A DNA stretch of 51,099 nt from Pseudomonas mosselii (lineage in GTDB: Bacteria; Pseudomonadota; Gammaproteobacteria; Pseudomonadales; Pseudomonadaceae): assembly GCF_003205295.1 (NCBI RefSeq), contig NZ_QJRP01000035.1, positions 1 through 51,099 on the forward strand. The letters are read 5' to 3'. This document shows, piece by piece, positions 19,001-25,218 of this stretch (position 1 is its first letter; each line of letters starts with the position of its first letter). The translations under genes were made by a program, and so were the position numbers. The notes under the pieces are model-generated. The model searched no databases and was not told the origin of the DNA. It saw nothing but the letters and a program-made list of their open reading frames with translations.

Positions 19001-20019
19001 CGCCCGAGCTGGCCGCGCAGTGGCTGCAGCGCTATCCGGCCATCGGCCTGGTCAACGCCTATGGCCCGGCGGAGTGTTCGGATGACGTGGCGTTCTTCCG
19101 CGTCGATGCCGCTTCGACCCAGGGCAGCTACCTGCCGATCGGCACGCCGACCGACAACAACCGCCTGTACCTGCTCGGCGAGGACCAGACCCTGGTGCCA
19201 CTGGGCGCGGTGGGCGAGCTGTGCGTCGCCGGAACGGGCGTGGGCCGTGGCTATGTCGGCGACCCGCTGCGCACGGCGCAGGCTTTCATCCCGCACCCGT
19301 ACGGTGCGCCGGGCGAGCGCCTGTACCGCACCGGCGACCTGGCTCGCCGTCGTCCGGACGGCGTGCTGGAGTACGTGGGGCGTATCGACCACCAGGTGAA
19401 GATCCGCGGCTACCGCATCGAACTGGGCGAGATCGAGGCACGCCTGCACGAGCAAACCGAACTGCGCGATGCCGCGGTGGGCGTGCAGGAAGGCGTCAAC
19501 GGCAAGCACCTGGTCGGTTACCTGGTGGCGCACCAGGGCGTCCCCGCCGACGCCGCGCTGCTCGACCAGCTCAAGCAGCGTCTGCGCGCCGAACTGCCGG
19601 AGTACATGGTGCCGCTGCACTGGGGCTGGTTCGACAGCCTGCCGCACAACGCCAACGGCAAGCTCGACCGCAAGGCGCTGCCGGCCATCGAGATCGGCGG
19701 CCAGCACAGCCAGGCTTACCTTGCGCCGCGCGACGAGCTGGAGCAGACCCTCGCCGGCATCTGGGCCGATGTGCTCAAGGCCGAACGGGTGGGCGTGTGC
19801 GACAACTTCTTCGAGTTGGGCGGACATTCGCTGCTGGCGACGCAGATCGCCTCGCGGGTGCAGAAGGCCCTGCAGTTGAACGTGCCGCTGCGGGCGATGT
19901 TCGAGTGCAGCACGGTGCAAGAGCTGGCGGACTATGTGCGCGGGCTGCAGGACAGCGCGCTGGATGACGCCAAGGTCGATCGGTTGAGCGACCTGATGGC
20001 GGAGCTGGAGGCGTTGTAG
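7072..20019 (+). CDS. pvdL: Pyoverdine chromophore non-ribosomal peptide synthetase PvdL
   Basis: This 4315-residue cytoplasmic synthetase starts pyoverdine assembly by acylating and joining L-Glu, D-Tyr and L-Dab. Domain order by motif: acyl-AMP ligase (A-motif YTSGSTALPKGV at about residue 173), PCP1 (Ser 615), C1 (HHIVADGWS about 802), A2 (SGSTGQPKGV about 1272), PCP2 (Ser 1657), C2 (HHIVTEGWA about 1849), A3 (SGSTGKPKGV about 2326), PCP3 with GGDS (Ser 2727), epimerase (HHLVVDGVSWR about 2904), C3 (HHILIDAWC about 3374), A4 (about 3855) and PCP4 (Ser 4253). There is no thioesterase, as expected, since the chain passes to later synthetases not in this window. A4 pocket residues read D-I-W-E-L-T-A-D-D, a diaminobutyrate-type code. 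The ATG at 7072 has AGGAA upstream. A PvdS promoter precedes it and a hairpin follows it. Confidence 0.97.
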   Translation: MTDAFELPHSLVQALAQRAAQTPERIALRFLADAPGEQAVLSYRDLDQRARTIAAALQARAGFGERAVLLFPSGPDYVAAFFGCLYAGVIAVPAYPPESSRQHHQERLLSIIDDAEPRLLLTVEALCDSLQGLEALAGANAPGLLAVDRLDPQLAGQWREPELKGNDIAFLQYTSGSTALPKGVQVSHGNLVANEQLIRQGFGIDLNPDDVIVSWLPLYHDMGLIGGLLQPIFSGVPCVLMSPGYFLARPLRWLQAISEYGGTISGGPDFAYRLCSERVSEAAIAGLDLSRWRVAYSGSEPIRQDSLDTFAEKFAACGFDASSFFASYGLAEATLFVSGSRRGQGIGALELDAEAFAANRAEPGKGSVLMSCGYPQPGHAVRIVEPQQLQVLADNQVGEIWAGGPSIALGYWRNPEASARTFVEMDGQTWLRTGDLGFMRDGEVFVTGRLKDMLIVRGQNIYPQDLEKTLERELEVLRKGRVAVFAVDDQGEEGIGVAVEISRNVQKAHTPEALINTLRRVIADACRQAPAVVLLLNPGALPKTSSGKLQRSACRLRMNDGSLDIYARFPTAQTAQENGVAADDLQARIAGIWRELLKVESVAADDHFLLLGGNSIAATQVTARLGDELGLQLSLRILFEAPTLAEYSAAVAAILAEGGSAAGVIHNQDRDQALPQSLAQNRLWLLWQLEPQSAAYNIPAGLHLRGELDEAALQASFQALVARHESLRTLFDEVDGLAVQRILPEQSFTLRHLDLEGLSPAEVAARREDEAQQPFDLRQGPLLRVTLARLDDEEHQLWVTLHHIVADGWSLNILLDEFARLYAAQGQAVQLPELTLGYADYGQWQRQWLADGESARQLDYWKNTLGDELPVLDLCTDQPRASQQHTCAARHSLKVPAALTSALKDLARDQQASLFMVLLAGWQALLHRYSGQGDIRVGVPNANRPRLETQGMVGFFINTQVLRAELDGRLPFTGLLAQARQATLEAQAHQDLPFEQLLEALPQAREQGLFQVMFNHQQRDLSALRRLPGLLAEELPWHSREAKFDLQLHSEEDHQGRLTLAFDYAAGLFEAATVKRLASHLLALLEQVCAEPQLALGEVRLLDEQGRGQLLGWGQAPMASAPRLLVEQLNEQARLTPERTALVWEGGQLSYAELHQQANRLAHYLRDKGVGPDTCVAIALERSPQLLVGLLAILKAGGAYVPLDTDYPAERLAYMLADCKAGLLLSHASLLDKLPQVDGVSAIALDQLHLDSWPSQAPGLHLHGDNLAYVIYTSGSTGQPKGVGNTHAALAERLQWMQATYALDASDVLMQKAPISFDVSVWECFWPLVTGCQLVLAGPGEHRDPQRIAQLIQQHGVTTLHFVPPLLQVFVQEPLAAGCTSLRRLFSGGEALSAALRDRVLQLLPHVQLHNRYGPTETAINVTHWHCQASDGERSPIGRPLGNVLCRVLDDEFELSAPGVPGELCLGGAGLARGYLGRPGLTAERFVPQPDGDGARLYRSGDRARWHVQSQALEYLGRLDQQVKVRGFRVEPEEVQAVLLAQLGVAQALVLIHQDAVGAQLVGYYSGIEQSDALLAALAERLPAYMVPAQLIHLAQMPLGPSGKVDRKALPAPVWQQREHVEPQSALQQQVAAIWREVLNLPQVGLQDDFFALGGHSLLATQIVSRTRQALDVELPLKALFDASELGAFCAEIARLQDSGERNRQGAIARIDRRQAVPLSYSQQRMWFLWQMDPHSPAYNVGGMARLQGPLHVDAFERALQALIVRHETLRTTFPSIDGKPYQCVADDSHLQLHWHDYSALADQARQQRLQQLADDQAHQPFDLERGPLLRACLVKAGEREHYFVLTLHHIVTEGWAMDIFARELGELYEAFVDERESPLAPLPVQYLDYSVWQRQWLESGEGARQLAYWKDRLGDEHPVLALPADRPRPAVQSHRGELYRFDLDPALVKRVHAFNSQRGLTLFMTMTATLAALLHRYSGQRDLRIGAPVANRIRPESEGLIGAFLNTQVLRCELDGQMSAGALLDQVRQTIIDGQSHQDLPFEQLVEALQPPRSSAYNPLFQVMCNVQRWAFQQSRELVGMQVDYLLNDASATKFDLYLEVTDLDGRLGCCFTYSRDLFDEPRIARMAEHWQQLLVALIDDPQQRLCELPMLAEAEQQVLIGQLQGEQDFELNQTLHGLFAAQAERTPQALALTFAGQHLSYAELDQQANRLARALRERGVGPQVRVGLALERSLEMVVGLLAILKAGGAYVPLDPEYPLDRLRYMIEDSRLGLLIGQRDLLDTLGELPPGVARWSLEDDAASLSAYSDAALDNLNLSQHQAYLIYTSGSTGKPKGVVVSHGEIAMHCKAVIAEFGMRSDDCELHFYSINFDAASERLLVPLLCGARVVLRAQGQWGAEEICQLVREQQVSVLGFTPSYGSQLAQYLAGQGEQLPVRLVITGGEALTGEHLQRIRQAFAPQQFFNAYGPTETVVMPLACLAPDTLPVDAGSVPIGRVIGARTAYILDDDLALLPQGGIGELYVGGAGLAQGYHDRPGLSAERFVADPFSHDGGRLYRTGDLVRLRADGLVEYVGRADQQVKIRGFRIELGEIESRLQEHADVEEAVVLALDLPGGKQLVGYLVCPQASADGEAQALLREAVKADARQHLPDYMVPAHLVLLDSLPLMGNGKLDRRALPAPDLEQARQHYQAPANELESQLAQVWREVLNLPRIGVQDNFFELGGDSILSIQVVSRARQLGLQFTPRDLFQHQTIQTLAAVVTHSATPSSIEQGAREGHSGLTPIQHWFFDSEVPQPQHWNQAVLLQARQPLQAEALEQALAALVEHHDSLRLRFDQANGRWQGEYAQPSAQPLLWTATVTDFEDCQALYTDVQRSLDLAEGPLLRALLVSDDQGTQRLLLAIHHLVVDGVSWRVLLEDLQALYRGESLAAKTHAMGDWAARLASYAGSDSLRDELDWWEGQLGSARRELPCDHPQGGNRHRHARSIAIELNVEQTRQLLQQAPAAYHTQVNDLLLTALARTLCQWSGDQQVLVQLEGHGRDGLFEDMDLTRSVGWFTNAYPLSLSPQMGEGESARADSIKRIKEQLRQVPHKGLGYGVLRYLADQAGRERMAALPQARITFNYLGQFDQQFDQAALFQPLDAPAGLAHDLDAPLPNWLSVDGQVYGGALQLRWSFSAERYDEATIARLAEAYRQELLALVGHCLVDGNGSFTPSDFPLAQLTQEQIDALPIPAAEIEDVYPLTPMQEGLLLHTLLEPGTGIYYMQDRYRINSALDPERFAQAWQAVVARHEALRASFSWNAGEAMLQIIHKPGKTPVDYQDWRGLDETAQEARLQALHKQEREAGFELLREAPFHLRLVRVDDARYWFMMSNHHILIDAWCRSLLMNDFFEIYQALGEGRQAQLPVPPRYRDYIGWLQRQDLDEARQWWQANLAGFERATAIPSDRPLRHDHAGDGMVVGDCYTRLEVSEGARLRELAQAHQLTVNTFAQAAWALTLARYSGDRDVVFGVTVAGRPVSLPQMQRTVGLFINSIALRVQMPQPGERRSVREWLQGLLDRNMQLREYEYLPLVAIQECSELPKGQPLFDSLFVFENAPVETAVLDHAQHLDASSDSGRTHTNFPLTAVCYPGDDLGLHLSFDQRYFDYPTVERLLAEFKRLLLALVEGFDGEVDELALLGADEQRFLLEDCNRTEHSYALEQSYVELFEARVAAHPQRTVARCLEASYDYAGLNVAANRLGHALVEAGVAIDQPVALLAERGLALLGMIVGSFKAGAGYLPLDPGLPSARLQRIVELSRTPVLVCSAACAEQASQLLDEVAVAARPKLLVWEKVQASNVASHNPGIHSAPDNLAYVIYTSGSTGLPKGVMVEQRGMLNNQLSKVPYLALDEQDVIAQTASQSFDISVWQFLAAPLFGAKVQIVPNAIAHDPQGLLNHVQAAGITVLESVPSLIQGMLANDHQALDGLRWMLPTGEAMPPELAAQWLQRYPAIGLVNAYGPAECSDDVAFFRVDAASTQGSYLPIGTPTDNNRLYLLGEDQTLVPLGAVGELCVAGTGVGRGYVGDPLRTAQAFIPHPYGAPGERLYRTGDLARRRPDGVLEYVGRIDHQVKIRGYRIELGEIEARLHEQTELRDAAVGVQEGVNGKHLVGYLVAHQGVPADAALLDQLKQRLRAELPEYMVPLHWGWFDSLPHNANGKLDRKALPAIEIGGQHSQAYLAPRDELEQTLAGIWADVLKAERVGVCDNFFELGGHSLLATQIASRVQKALQLNVPLRAMFECSTVQELADYVRGLQDSALDDAKVDRLSDLMAELEAL

Positions 20020-20030
20020 CCGCATTGCCT

Positions 20031-20080
20031 TCAGCGCAGGGCTTGTCTGTTCCCACAGGATCAGGCAAGCCCTGCGCTGA
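20031..20080 (+). terminator. Hairpin terminator after pvdL
   Basis: The arms TCAGCGCAGGGCTTG (20031-20045) and CAAGCCCTGCGCTGA (20066-20080) are perfect 15-nt complements with a 20-nt loop, starting 11 nt after the pvdL stop. No T-run follows, so it may be a processing or Rho-assisted stop rather than a classical intrinsic terminator. Confidence 0.7.
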
Positions 20081-20169
20081 GGCGCCTAAGTGGCGCCGGG
20101 CCACCATGTAATCCTCACCCTTGCCGGTGCTAGGCTGCGCACTCAGTTCGCAAGGATTCCACTGGTTTC

Positions 20170-23100
20170 ATGGACGATAGCCTGCATGCCGCCCGCATGG
20201 GTGATCTCATTCTTCATCCCCCGCTGATGGCCGAGTTGGTCAGTGGCCTGGTCGAGGCCGCCGTCTATGCGGCGGCGGTCGCCGCGGTCGGTGCCGCCAT
20301 TGGTGGCGCGGTGGTCGCGGTGGTCGGTACCGGTGGTGCCGCCGCCGTGCTCACGCCGCTGATCGCCGGGGCCCTGGTCAGTGCTGCCGCCATGCTGCCG
20401 GCCGGTGAAGACAAGAGCATTGGCGACCATATCAGCGACTTCAGCAACTGGGTCGGCAATTCGCTGTTTCCGCCCGAGCCGTACGGCTCGATCAGCAGTG
20501 GCTCGCACAATACCCGCATCAACGGCATCCTCGCGGCGCGCGCCGCCGGGGTGAGTGGTGGCCCGGTCGAGGCGCCGGGCCCAGCCGATGAACCGTCGAT
20601 CCTCGAAAACATCGGGGCCTACGCCATGGTTGGCGCCTCGATGGTATTGCCGGTGGTCGGCCTGGCGCAGGAGATCAACAGCATCTTCAACCCGCCGGTG
20701 ACCACGCCAGCCGCGCCCGGATCGATTCCCAAGCCCGAGGACAAGGCGGTCTGCAGCAAGCACCCTCCAATGCCCGAACAGTTCATTGCCCAGGGCTCGG
20801 ACAAGGTGTTCATCAATGGCCAGCCGGCAGCGCGGGTCGGAGACAAGACCACCTGCGACGGGCCGATCGGCATGACCTATTCGCCCAATGTGCGCATCGG
20901 TGGCGGCACCACCACCGTGCGCGACATCCACGACGGCAAGAGCGCTGCGGCGAAGATCATTGGCCTGATTGCCGGGATGCTCATCAGTCGCCGGGGCATG
21001 CTCAAGGGGCGCCGCTGCGGGGTGGGCAACCCGGTGGCTCCAGCCATGGGCAGCAAATTCCAGGATGGCCCCGAGGATGTGGATTTCAAACTCGCGGCGC
21101 TGGTCCCGATCACTTGGGCGCGGCGCTATGACAGCAACGACCGACGTAGCGATGGCCTGTTCGGCATAGGTTGGAGTGTGCCCTACGAAGTGCGCCTGGA
21201 GCGTGTCGCGCACCCTGAGGGGGGCGAGTTGTGGATCTACGTCGATGATGAGGGCGTCAGGCTGGAGCTCGGGCGTCTGCAGGTCGGCAGTGCCTTCGTC
21301 AGCATTCTCGATGGCCTGGCGTTTTTTCATCAGGACAACGGCTTCACCATCGTCGAGGACATCAACAGCGGGTTGTACCAGGTGTTTCATACCGATCCAC
21401 TGGACAGTCGGCGGTCGCGCCTGGTCAAGGTCGGTGATCGCAACCTCAATTGCCTGGAGCTGTTCTACGACGAACAAGGCCGATTGCAGTTCCTCGGCGA
21501 CAGCTCGGCCCGGATCTTCATCGAACTGCGCTTTGCCGACGGGCAACCGCGCCGGGTAGCCGAGATCCACAGACTGTACTTGCGGGCCGGTCAGGCCTTT
21601 GCCGTCGAGCAGCGTGAATGCCTGGTGCAGTATCGCTACACCTCGGCAGGGCAATTGGAGGTTGTCGCCGATGCCGAAGGGCAATTGCTGAGGCAGTTCA
21701 CCTACACCGATCAAGGGTTGCTGGCCAGCCATACGCTGCCCATGGGGGCTTCGCGGTACTACGAGTGGGCCCGCTTCACGCCACCGCCGGCGCGCCAAGC
21801 GTGCAGCCTGGATGGCACGCCTTACGCCATGCCGGCGCTGTTGGAGCCACAGCCTGAGCATGAATGGCGCGTGGTTCGGCACTGGGGCAGCGACGGCGAG
21901 GACTATCGCTTCGTCTATGACCTGGAGCATGGCCATACCCAGGTCACCGATGGCTTGGGGCGTGAGGAGCACTATCACTGGGGCGCGCTGAACGAAGTGC
22001 ACACCTACATCGATGCGCTGGGACATTGCTGGCGGCACGACTATGTCGATGGCCTGTTGCGGCGCACCCTCGATCCACAAGGTGGCGAGTGGTCCTATAG
22101 CTACGATGCGCTCGGGCGCGTGGTTGCCACTGCCGACCCGTTGGGGCGTTGTGAAAGCATCGGCTACACCGAGCATTGGGCCTTGCCCATCCGCGTCCTC
22201 GACGGAGCAGGGCATGAGCGTCGTTATACCTATGATCATCGGGGCAACCTGTTGTCCGAGGTCGATCCACTTGGCCAACGGACACGTTATGACCACGATC
22301 ATCAGGGGCGAATGGTGCGTAGTGTCGACGCCATAGGTAAGGAACGTTCGTTCAATTGGAACGAGCGTGGCCAGCTGACTGCCTTACGCGATTGCTCGGG
22401 GCAACAGACTCACTATCGTTACGACCCGCGAGGGCACCTGAGCGAGGTGCGCAATGCCGAGGGCGGCACCACACGCTATCGTTTCAATGCGCGTGGCCAT
22501 CTGCAGCAGCGCGAATTGGCCGATGGCCGGGTCGAGCACTATCAGGTCGATGCGGCCGGGCAGTTGGCCCGCCATGTCGACCCAGCGCAGCGCATGACCC
22601 AATGGCAATACGACGGCAGCGGTCGACTGCTGCAGCGCACCGATGCGTTGGGGCACACTGTGCGGTTGCACTGGGATGCCTATGGCCGCTTGCAGCAGTT
22701 GGAAAACGAGAACGGCGAGCACTATCGCTTCCAGTGGGATGCGCTAGACCGGTTGGTTGGTCAGCGTAACCTCGATGGTGGCGGTTTCAGTCTGCTTTAT
22801 GATGCCCTGGATGCGATCACCCAACGCACCGTGCATCCATGCCGCGAAGCGGAGCCCGTGTTGCCGGGCAGCCCGGATGAGCCCGAAGTGTTTGCACAGG
22901 TTCACCACCATGAACACGATGCGGTCGGTCGTCTGCTGTGCAAGCGGACCGACGATGGCGAGACGACCTACCGCTACGATGCTGCTGACAATCTGCTGGC
23001 GATCCATTTCACTCACCGTAGTGGGCAGGTCCAGCAGTTGGACTTCACCTACGACGCCCTGGGGCGATTGCTGAGCGAAAGCCAGGGTCCAGGGCAACTC

Positions 23101-24807
23101 GGTTACACCTATGATCCCCTCGGTAACCTGCAGACCTTGACGCTGCCTGACTCCCGCCGGATCAACTACCTGCGCTATGGCAGCGGACATCTGCACCAGA
23201 TCAATCTCGACGGGCGAGTGATCAGCGATTTCGAGCGCGATGCGTTACATGACGAGGTCGTGCGCAGCCAAGGCGCTCTGTTGACCCGAACCCACTACGA
23301 CAGCACTCGGCGCCTGGTGCGCAAGGCCGTGGAATACCAGGGGGGCGGCTTGGCGAGCCTGCCGCTGTTGCAAAAGGACTATCAGTACGATGGCGCAAAC
23401 AACCTTGTCGGCGAAGTCCTGACCCAGACCCAGCGCACCGGCAGTGGCACGGGCGCTGAACTGGAGCACCTGATCGGGCGCTTCCATGGCAGTGCAGGTG
23501 GACGCGGTAGCTACCAGGGACGTGTCGGCTATGACCACGGGCCCACCGCACGTATACATGGCGCGTCACGTCAGTTGCCTGAACAGTTGCCGATGCTCGA
23601 GCATTTCAGTTACGACCCGGCCGGCAATCTGCTGGAGGGGTACCAGGTCAATGGACGGGTGCGCCATGATAGGGTCAAGCGCTTTGAAGACCGGCGCTAC
23701 CGTTACGATCGCTTCGGCCGGCTTGTGCTGAAACGCAGTGGCAAGCGTCTGATCCAGCGCTTCGAGTACGATGCCGAGCATCGGCTGGTGTGCGTCAAGC
23801 AGCAACGTGGGCCGCTGTGCGAGCGCATCGAGTTCGCCTACGACCCCTTGGGCAGGCGAGTCGAAAAACGTGTGTACCGCGATGGGCTCGAAACTCCAGT
23901 CAGCCTTACCCGGTTCTGCTGGCACGGCCTTCGCCTGTTGCAGGAAGTGCAGGACAGCAAGCCGAGCCTCTATCTGTATGCCGACGCCGTCAACCATGAA
24001 CCGCTGGCCAGGGTCGACGGTCCGCCTGGCCATGAGCAGGTTTTCCACTTCCATGTCAATGTGGCCGGGCTGGCGGAGCAGCTTACGGACGAGCATGGAG
24101 CGAGCGTCTGGCAGGGCGTTTTCCAGGCATGGGGCCGCAGCACTGAGGAATGGCATGCGCCGGGGCAGGCCAGCCAACAGAACCTGCGCTTGCAGGGGCA
24201 ATATCTGGATCGGGAGACAGGCCTGCACTACAACACGTTCAGGTTCTACGACCCTGATATAGGCCGATTCACCCAGCAAGACCCGATAGGGTTGCAAGGC
24301 GGGTTGAATCTTTATGCCTATGCACCCAATCCGTTGATGTGGGTCGACCCACTGGGGTTGAGGAAGTGCGGCGGCAACTTCAGAACGGCCGATGCCGCGG
24401 CCCGGGCGGCACTCAACAAGTACAATCCGATGTCCATCTTCAAGAATCGTGAGTACGGCGGGATCATCTTCCAGGGCCGAGACGGTAGCTATGGCTTCAC
24501 CCGGGGGCGTTTGGGCAGCGGCAGGACGGCGCCTTCATACAACACCTCTGCGCGCGGGATGCCCAGAGGGGCCACCCCGGTGGGTCAGTATCATACCCAT
24601 GGGGCTTATGCCGATAGCGGTTTCAACCGCACCAACAAGGCTGGGGATGCCTGGGACAGTGATGCGTTTTCGCCGGCTGATATCAGGATTCATAATGCGG
24701 CCAGCCAGAACATCCCTGGGTTTACCAACTACCTGGGCACGCCCAGTGGCAGCTTCCTGAAAATCTTTGGCCAGGTCAGCGGGCCTGGCGATGCGGTGCC
24801 TCTCTGA
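20170..24807 (+). CDS. prePAAR/PAAR-RHS polymorphic toxin with C-terminal DUF4329-like domain
   Basis: This is a 1545-residue RHS effector, probably loaded on a type VI secretion spike. Residues 7-16 (AARMGDLILH) fit the prePAAR motif AARxxDxxxH exactly. Hydrophobic hairpins at about 25-80 and 150-175 surround a PAAR-like region (KHPPMPEQFIAQGSDKVFING, GDKTTCDG). Residues about 300-1390 are YD-repeat RHS core (many RYTYD/GNL units) ending in DPIGLQGGLNLYAYAPNP and DPLGL. The variable tip (about 1400-1545) begins AADAAARAALNKYNP-like and contains NREYGG, YHTHG (H1475, H1477) and FSPADI (S1501, D1504), as in DUF4329. A candidate immunity gene starts 13 nt after the stop. No Eag chaperone or vgrG is next to it. 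Codon use is more AT-rich than in pvdL, suggesting separate history. Confidence 0.93.
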   Translation: MDDSLHAARMGDLILHPPLMAELVSGLVEAAVYAAAVAAVGAAIGGAVVAVVGTGGAAAVLTPLIAGALVSAAAMLPAGEDKSIGDHISDFSNWVGNSLFPPEPYGSISSGSHNTRINGILAARAAGVSGGPVEAPGPADEPSILENIGAYAMVGASMVLPVVGLAQEINSIFNPPVTTPAAPGSIPKPEDKAVCSKHPPMPEQFIAQGSDKVFINGQPAARVGDKTTCDGPIGMTYSPNVRIGGGTTTVRDIHDGKSAAAKIIGLIAGMLISRRGMLKGRRCGVGNPVAPAMGSKFQDGPEDVDFKLAALVPITWARRYDSNDRRSDGLFGIGWSVPYEVRLERVAHPEGGELWIYVDDEGVRLELGRLQVGSAFVSILDGLAFFHQDNGFTIVEDINSGLYQVFHTDPLDSRRSRLVKVGDRNLNCLELFYDEQGRLQFLGDSSARIFIELRFADGQPRRVAEIHRLYLRAGQAFAVEQRECLVQYRYTSAGQLEVVADAEGQLLRQFTYTDQGLLASHTLPMGASRYYEWARFTPPPARQACSLDGTPYAMPALLEPQPEHEWRVVRHWGSDGEDYRFVYDLEHGHTQVTDGLGREEHYHWGALNEVHTYIDALGHCWRHDYVDGLLRRTLDPQGGEWSYSYDALGRVVATADPLGRCESIGYTEHWALPIRVLDGAGHERRYTYDHRGNLLSEVDPLGQRTRYDHDHQGRMVRSVDAIGKERSFNWNERGQLTALRDCSGQQTHYRYDPRGHLSEVRNAEGGTTRYRFNARGHLQQRELADGRVEHYQVDAAGQLARHVDPAQRMTQWQYDGSGRLLQRTDALGHTVRLHWDAYGRLQQLENENGEHYRFQWDALDRLVGQRNLDGGGFSLLYDALDAITQRTVHPCREAEPVLPGSPDEPEVFAQVHHHEHDAVGRLLCKRTDDGETTYRYDAADNLLAIHFTHRSGQVQQLDFTYDALGRLLSESQGPGQLGYTYDPLGNLQTLTLPDSRRINYLRYGSGHLHQINLDGRVISDFERDALHDEVVRSQGALLTRTHYDSTRRLVRKAVEYQGGGLASLPLLQKDYQYDGANNLVGEVLTQTQRTGSGTGAELEHLIGRFHGSAGGRGSYQGRVGYDHGPTARIHGASRQLPEQLPMLEHFSYDPAGNLLEGYQVNGRVRHDRVKRFEDRRYRYDRFGRLVLKRSGKRLIQRFEYDAEHRLVCVKQQRGPLCERIEFAYDPLGRRVEKRVYRDGLETPVSLTRFCWHGLRLLQEVQDSKPSLYLYADAVNHEPLARVDGPPGHEQVFHFHVNVAGLAEQLTDEHGASVWQGVFQAWGRSTEEWHAPGQASQQNLRLQGQYLDRETGLHYNTFRFYDPDIGRFTQQDPIGLQGGLNLYAYAPNPLMWVDPLGLRKCGGNFRTADAAARAALNKYNPMSIFKNREYGGIIFQGRDGSYGFTRGRLGSGRTAPSYNTSARGMPRGATPVGQYHTHGAYADSGFNRTNKAGDAWDSDAFSPADIRIHNAASQNIPGFTNYLGTPSGSFLKIFGQVSGPGDAVPL

Positions 24808-24820
24808 GGCGGAGAATGCA

Positions 24821-25117
24821 ATGGCAAGCCTGGTCAGACTCGACAAAAAATATACTCCGTTCCTGCTCAAGGCGATTGAGGCGGTTGGCAGGAGCGATTT
24901 CGTCACCTCGGGCCAATATGACATGGAGAAATTCAACCTCAGCTTCGAGGATGCCGTGCATGAGCGGGATGGGGTGCGCTACTACACCATCAGTTTTTTT
25001 GCCGAAGAGGTCACGGCACAGAACTGGATGACAGCGACAGTCGCCGAGGTGGGAGGGCTGCACGTGGATTTGGATGTAGCAACCCGGCAGGTCATTCGCG
25101 TGTACGGTGATCGATGA
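24821..25117 (+). CDS. Candidate immunity protein for the RHS toxin
   Basis: This 98-residue soluble acidic protein starts 13 nt after the RHS stop, with a GGAG motif before the ATG at 24821. I do not recognise a family. It has alternating amphipathic stretches (LLKAIEAVGRSDF, YYTISFFAEEV, WMTATVAEVGG) and no signal peptide or membrane segment. The call as immunity protein is inference from position: polymorphic toxins of the RHS class are normally followed by a small cognate immunity gene. A cytosolic immunity protein would fit a toxin acting in the cytosol of sister cells. Confidence 0.75.
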   Translation: MASLVRLDKKYTPFLLKAIEAVGRSDFVTSGQYDMEKFNLSFEDAVHERDGVRYYTISFFAEEVTAQNWMTATVAEVGGLHVDLDVATRQVIRVYGDR

Positions 25118-25151
25118 TTTCAAGGATCGGTTAAATAGCCGACCAGGCTGG

Positions 25152-25182
25152 GGGCGGCAAACGAGGATGTGGCTTGCCGCCC
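25152..25182 (+). terminator. Possible hairpin after the RHS-immunity unit
   Basis: GGGCGGCAA (25152-25160) and TTGCCGCCC (25174-25182) are perfect 9-nt complements with a 13-nt loop, located between the convergent ends of the immunity gene (25117) and dsbG (25219). No T-run is present, so the terminator role is tentative. Confidence 0.5.
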
Positions 25183-25218
25183 GGCACGATTTGAAGCGAC
25201 GTGCAGGACAATGGCAGC

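Noticed and set aside
7072..20019. Missing thioesterase as a sign of truncated pvdL
   Set aside because: PvdL is an initiation synthetase that passes its chain to other synthetases; absence of a thioesterase and a length near 4300 residues are normal.
12310..20025. A 2571-codon open frame on the minus strand opposite pvdL
   Set aside because: It is the antisense shadow of a high-GC gene with strong third-position bias; the translation is low-complexity (Gln/Arg/His/Ala-rich) and shows no domain.
20143..22302. A 719-codon minus-strand frame opposite the RHS gene
   Set aside because: Repetitive composition mirrors the RHS repeats; the + strand carries prePAAR, PAAR and YD-repeat signatures.
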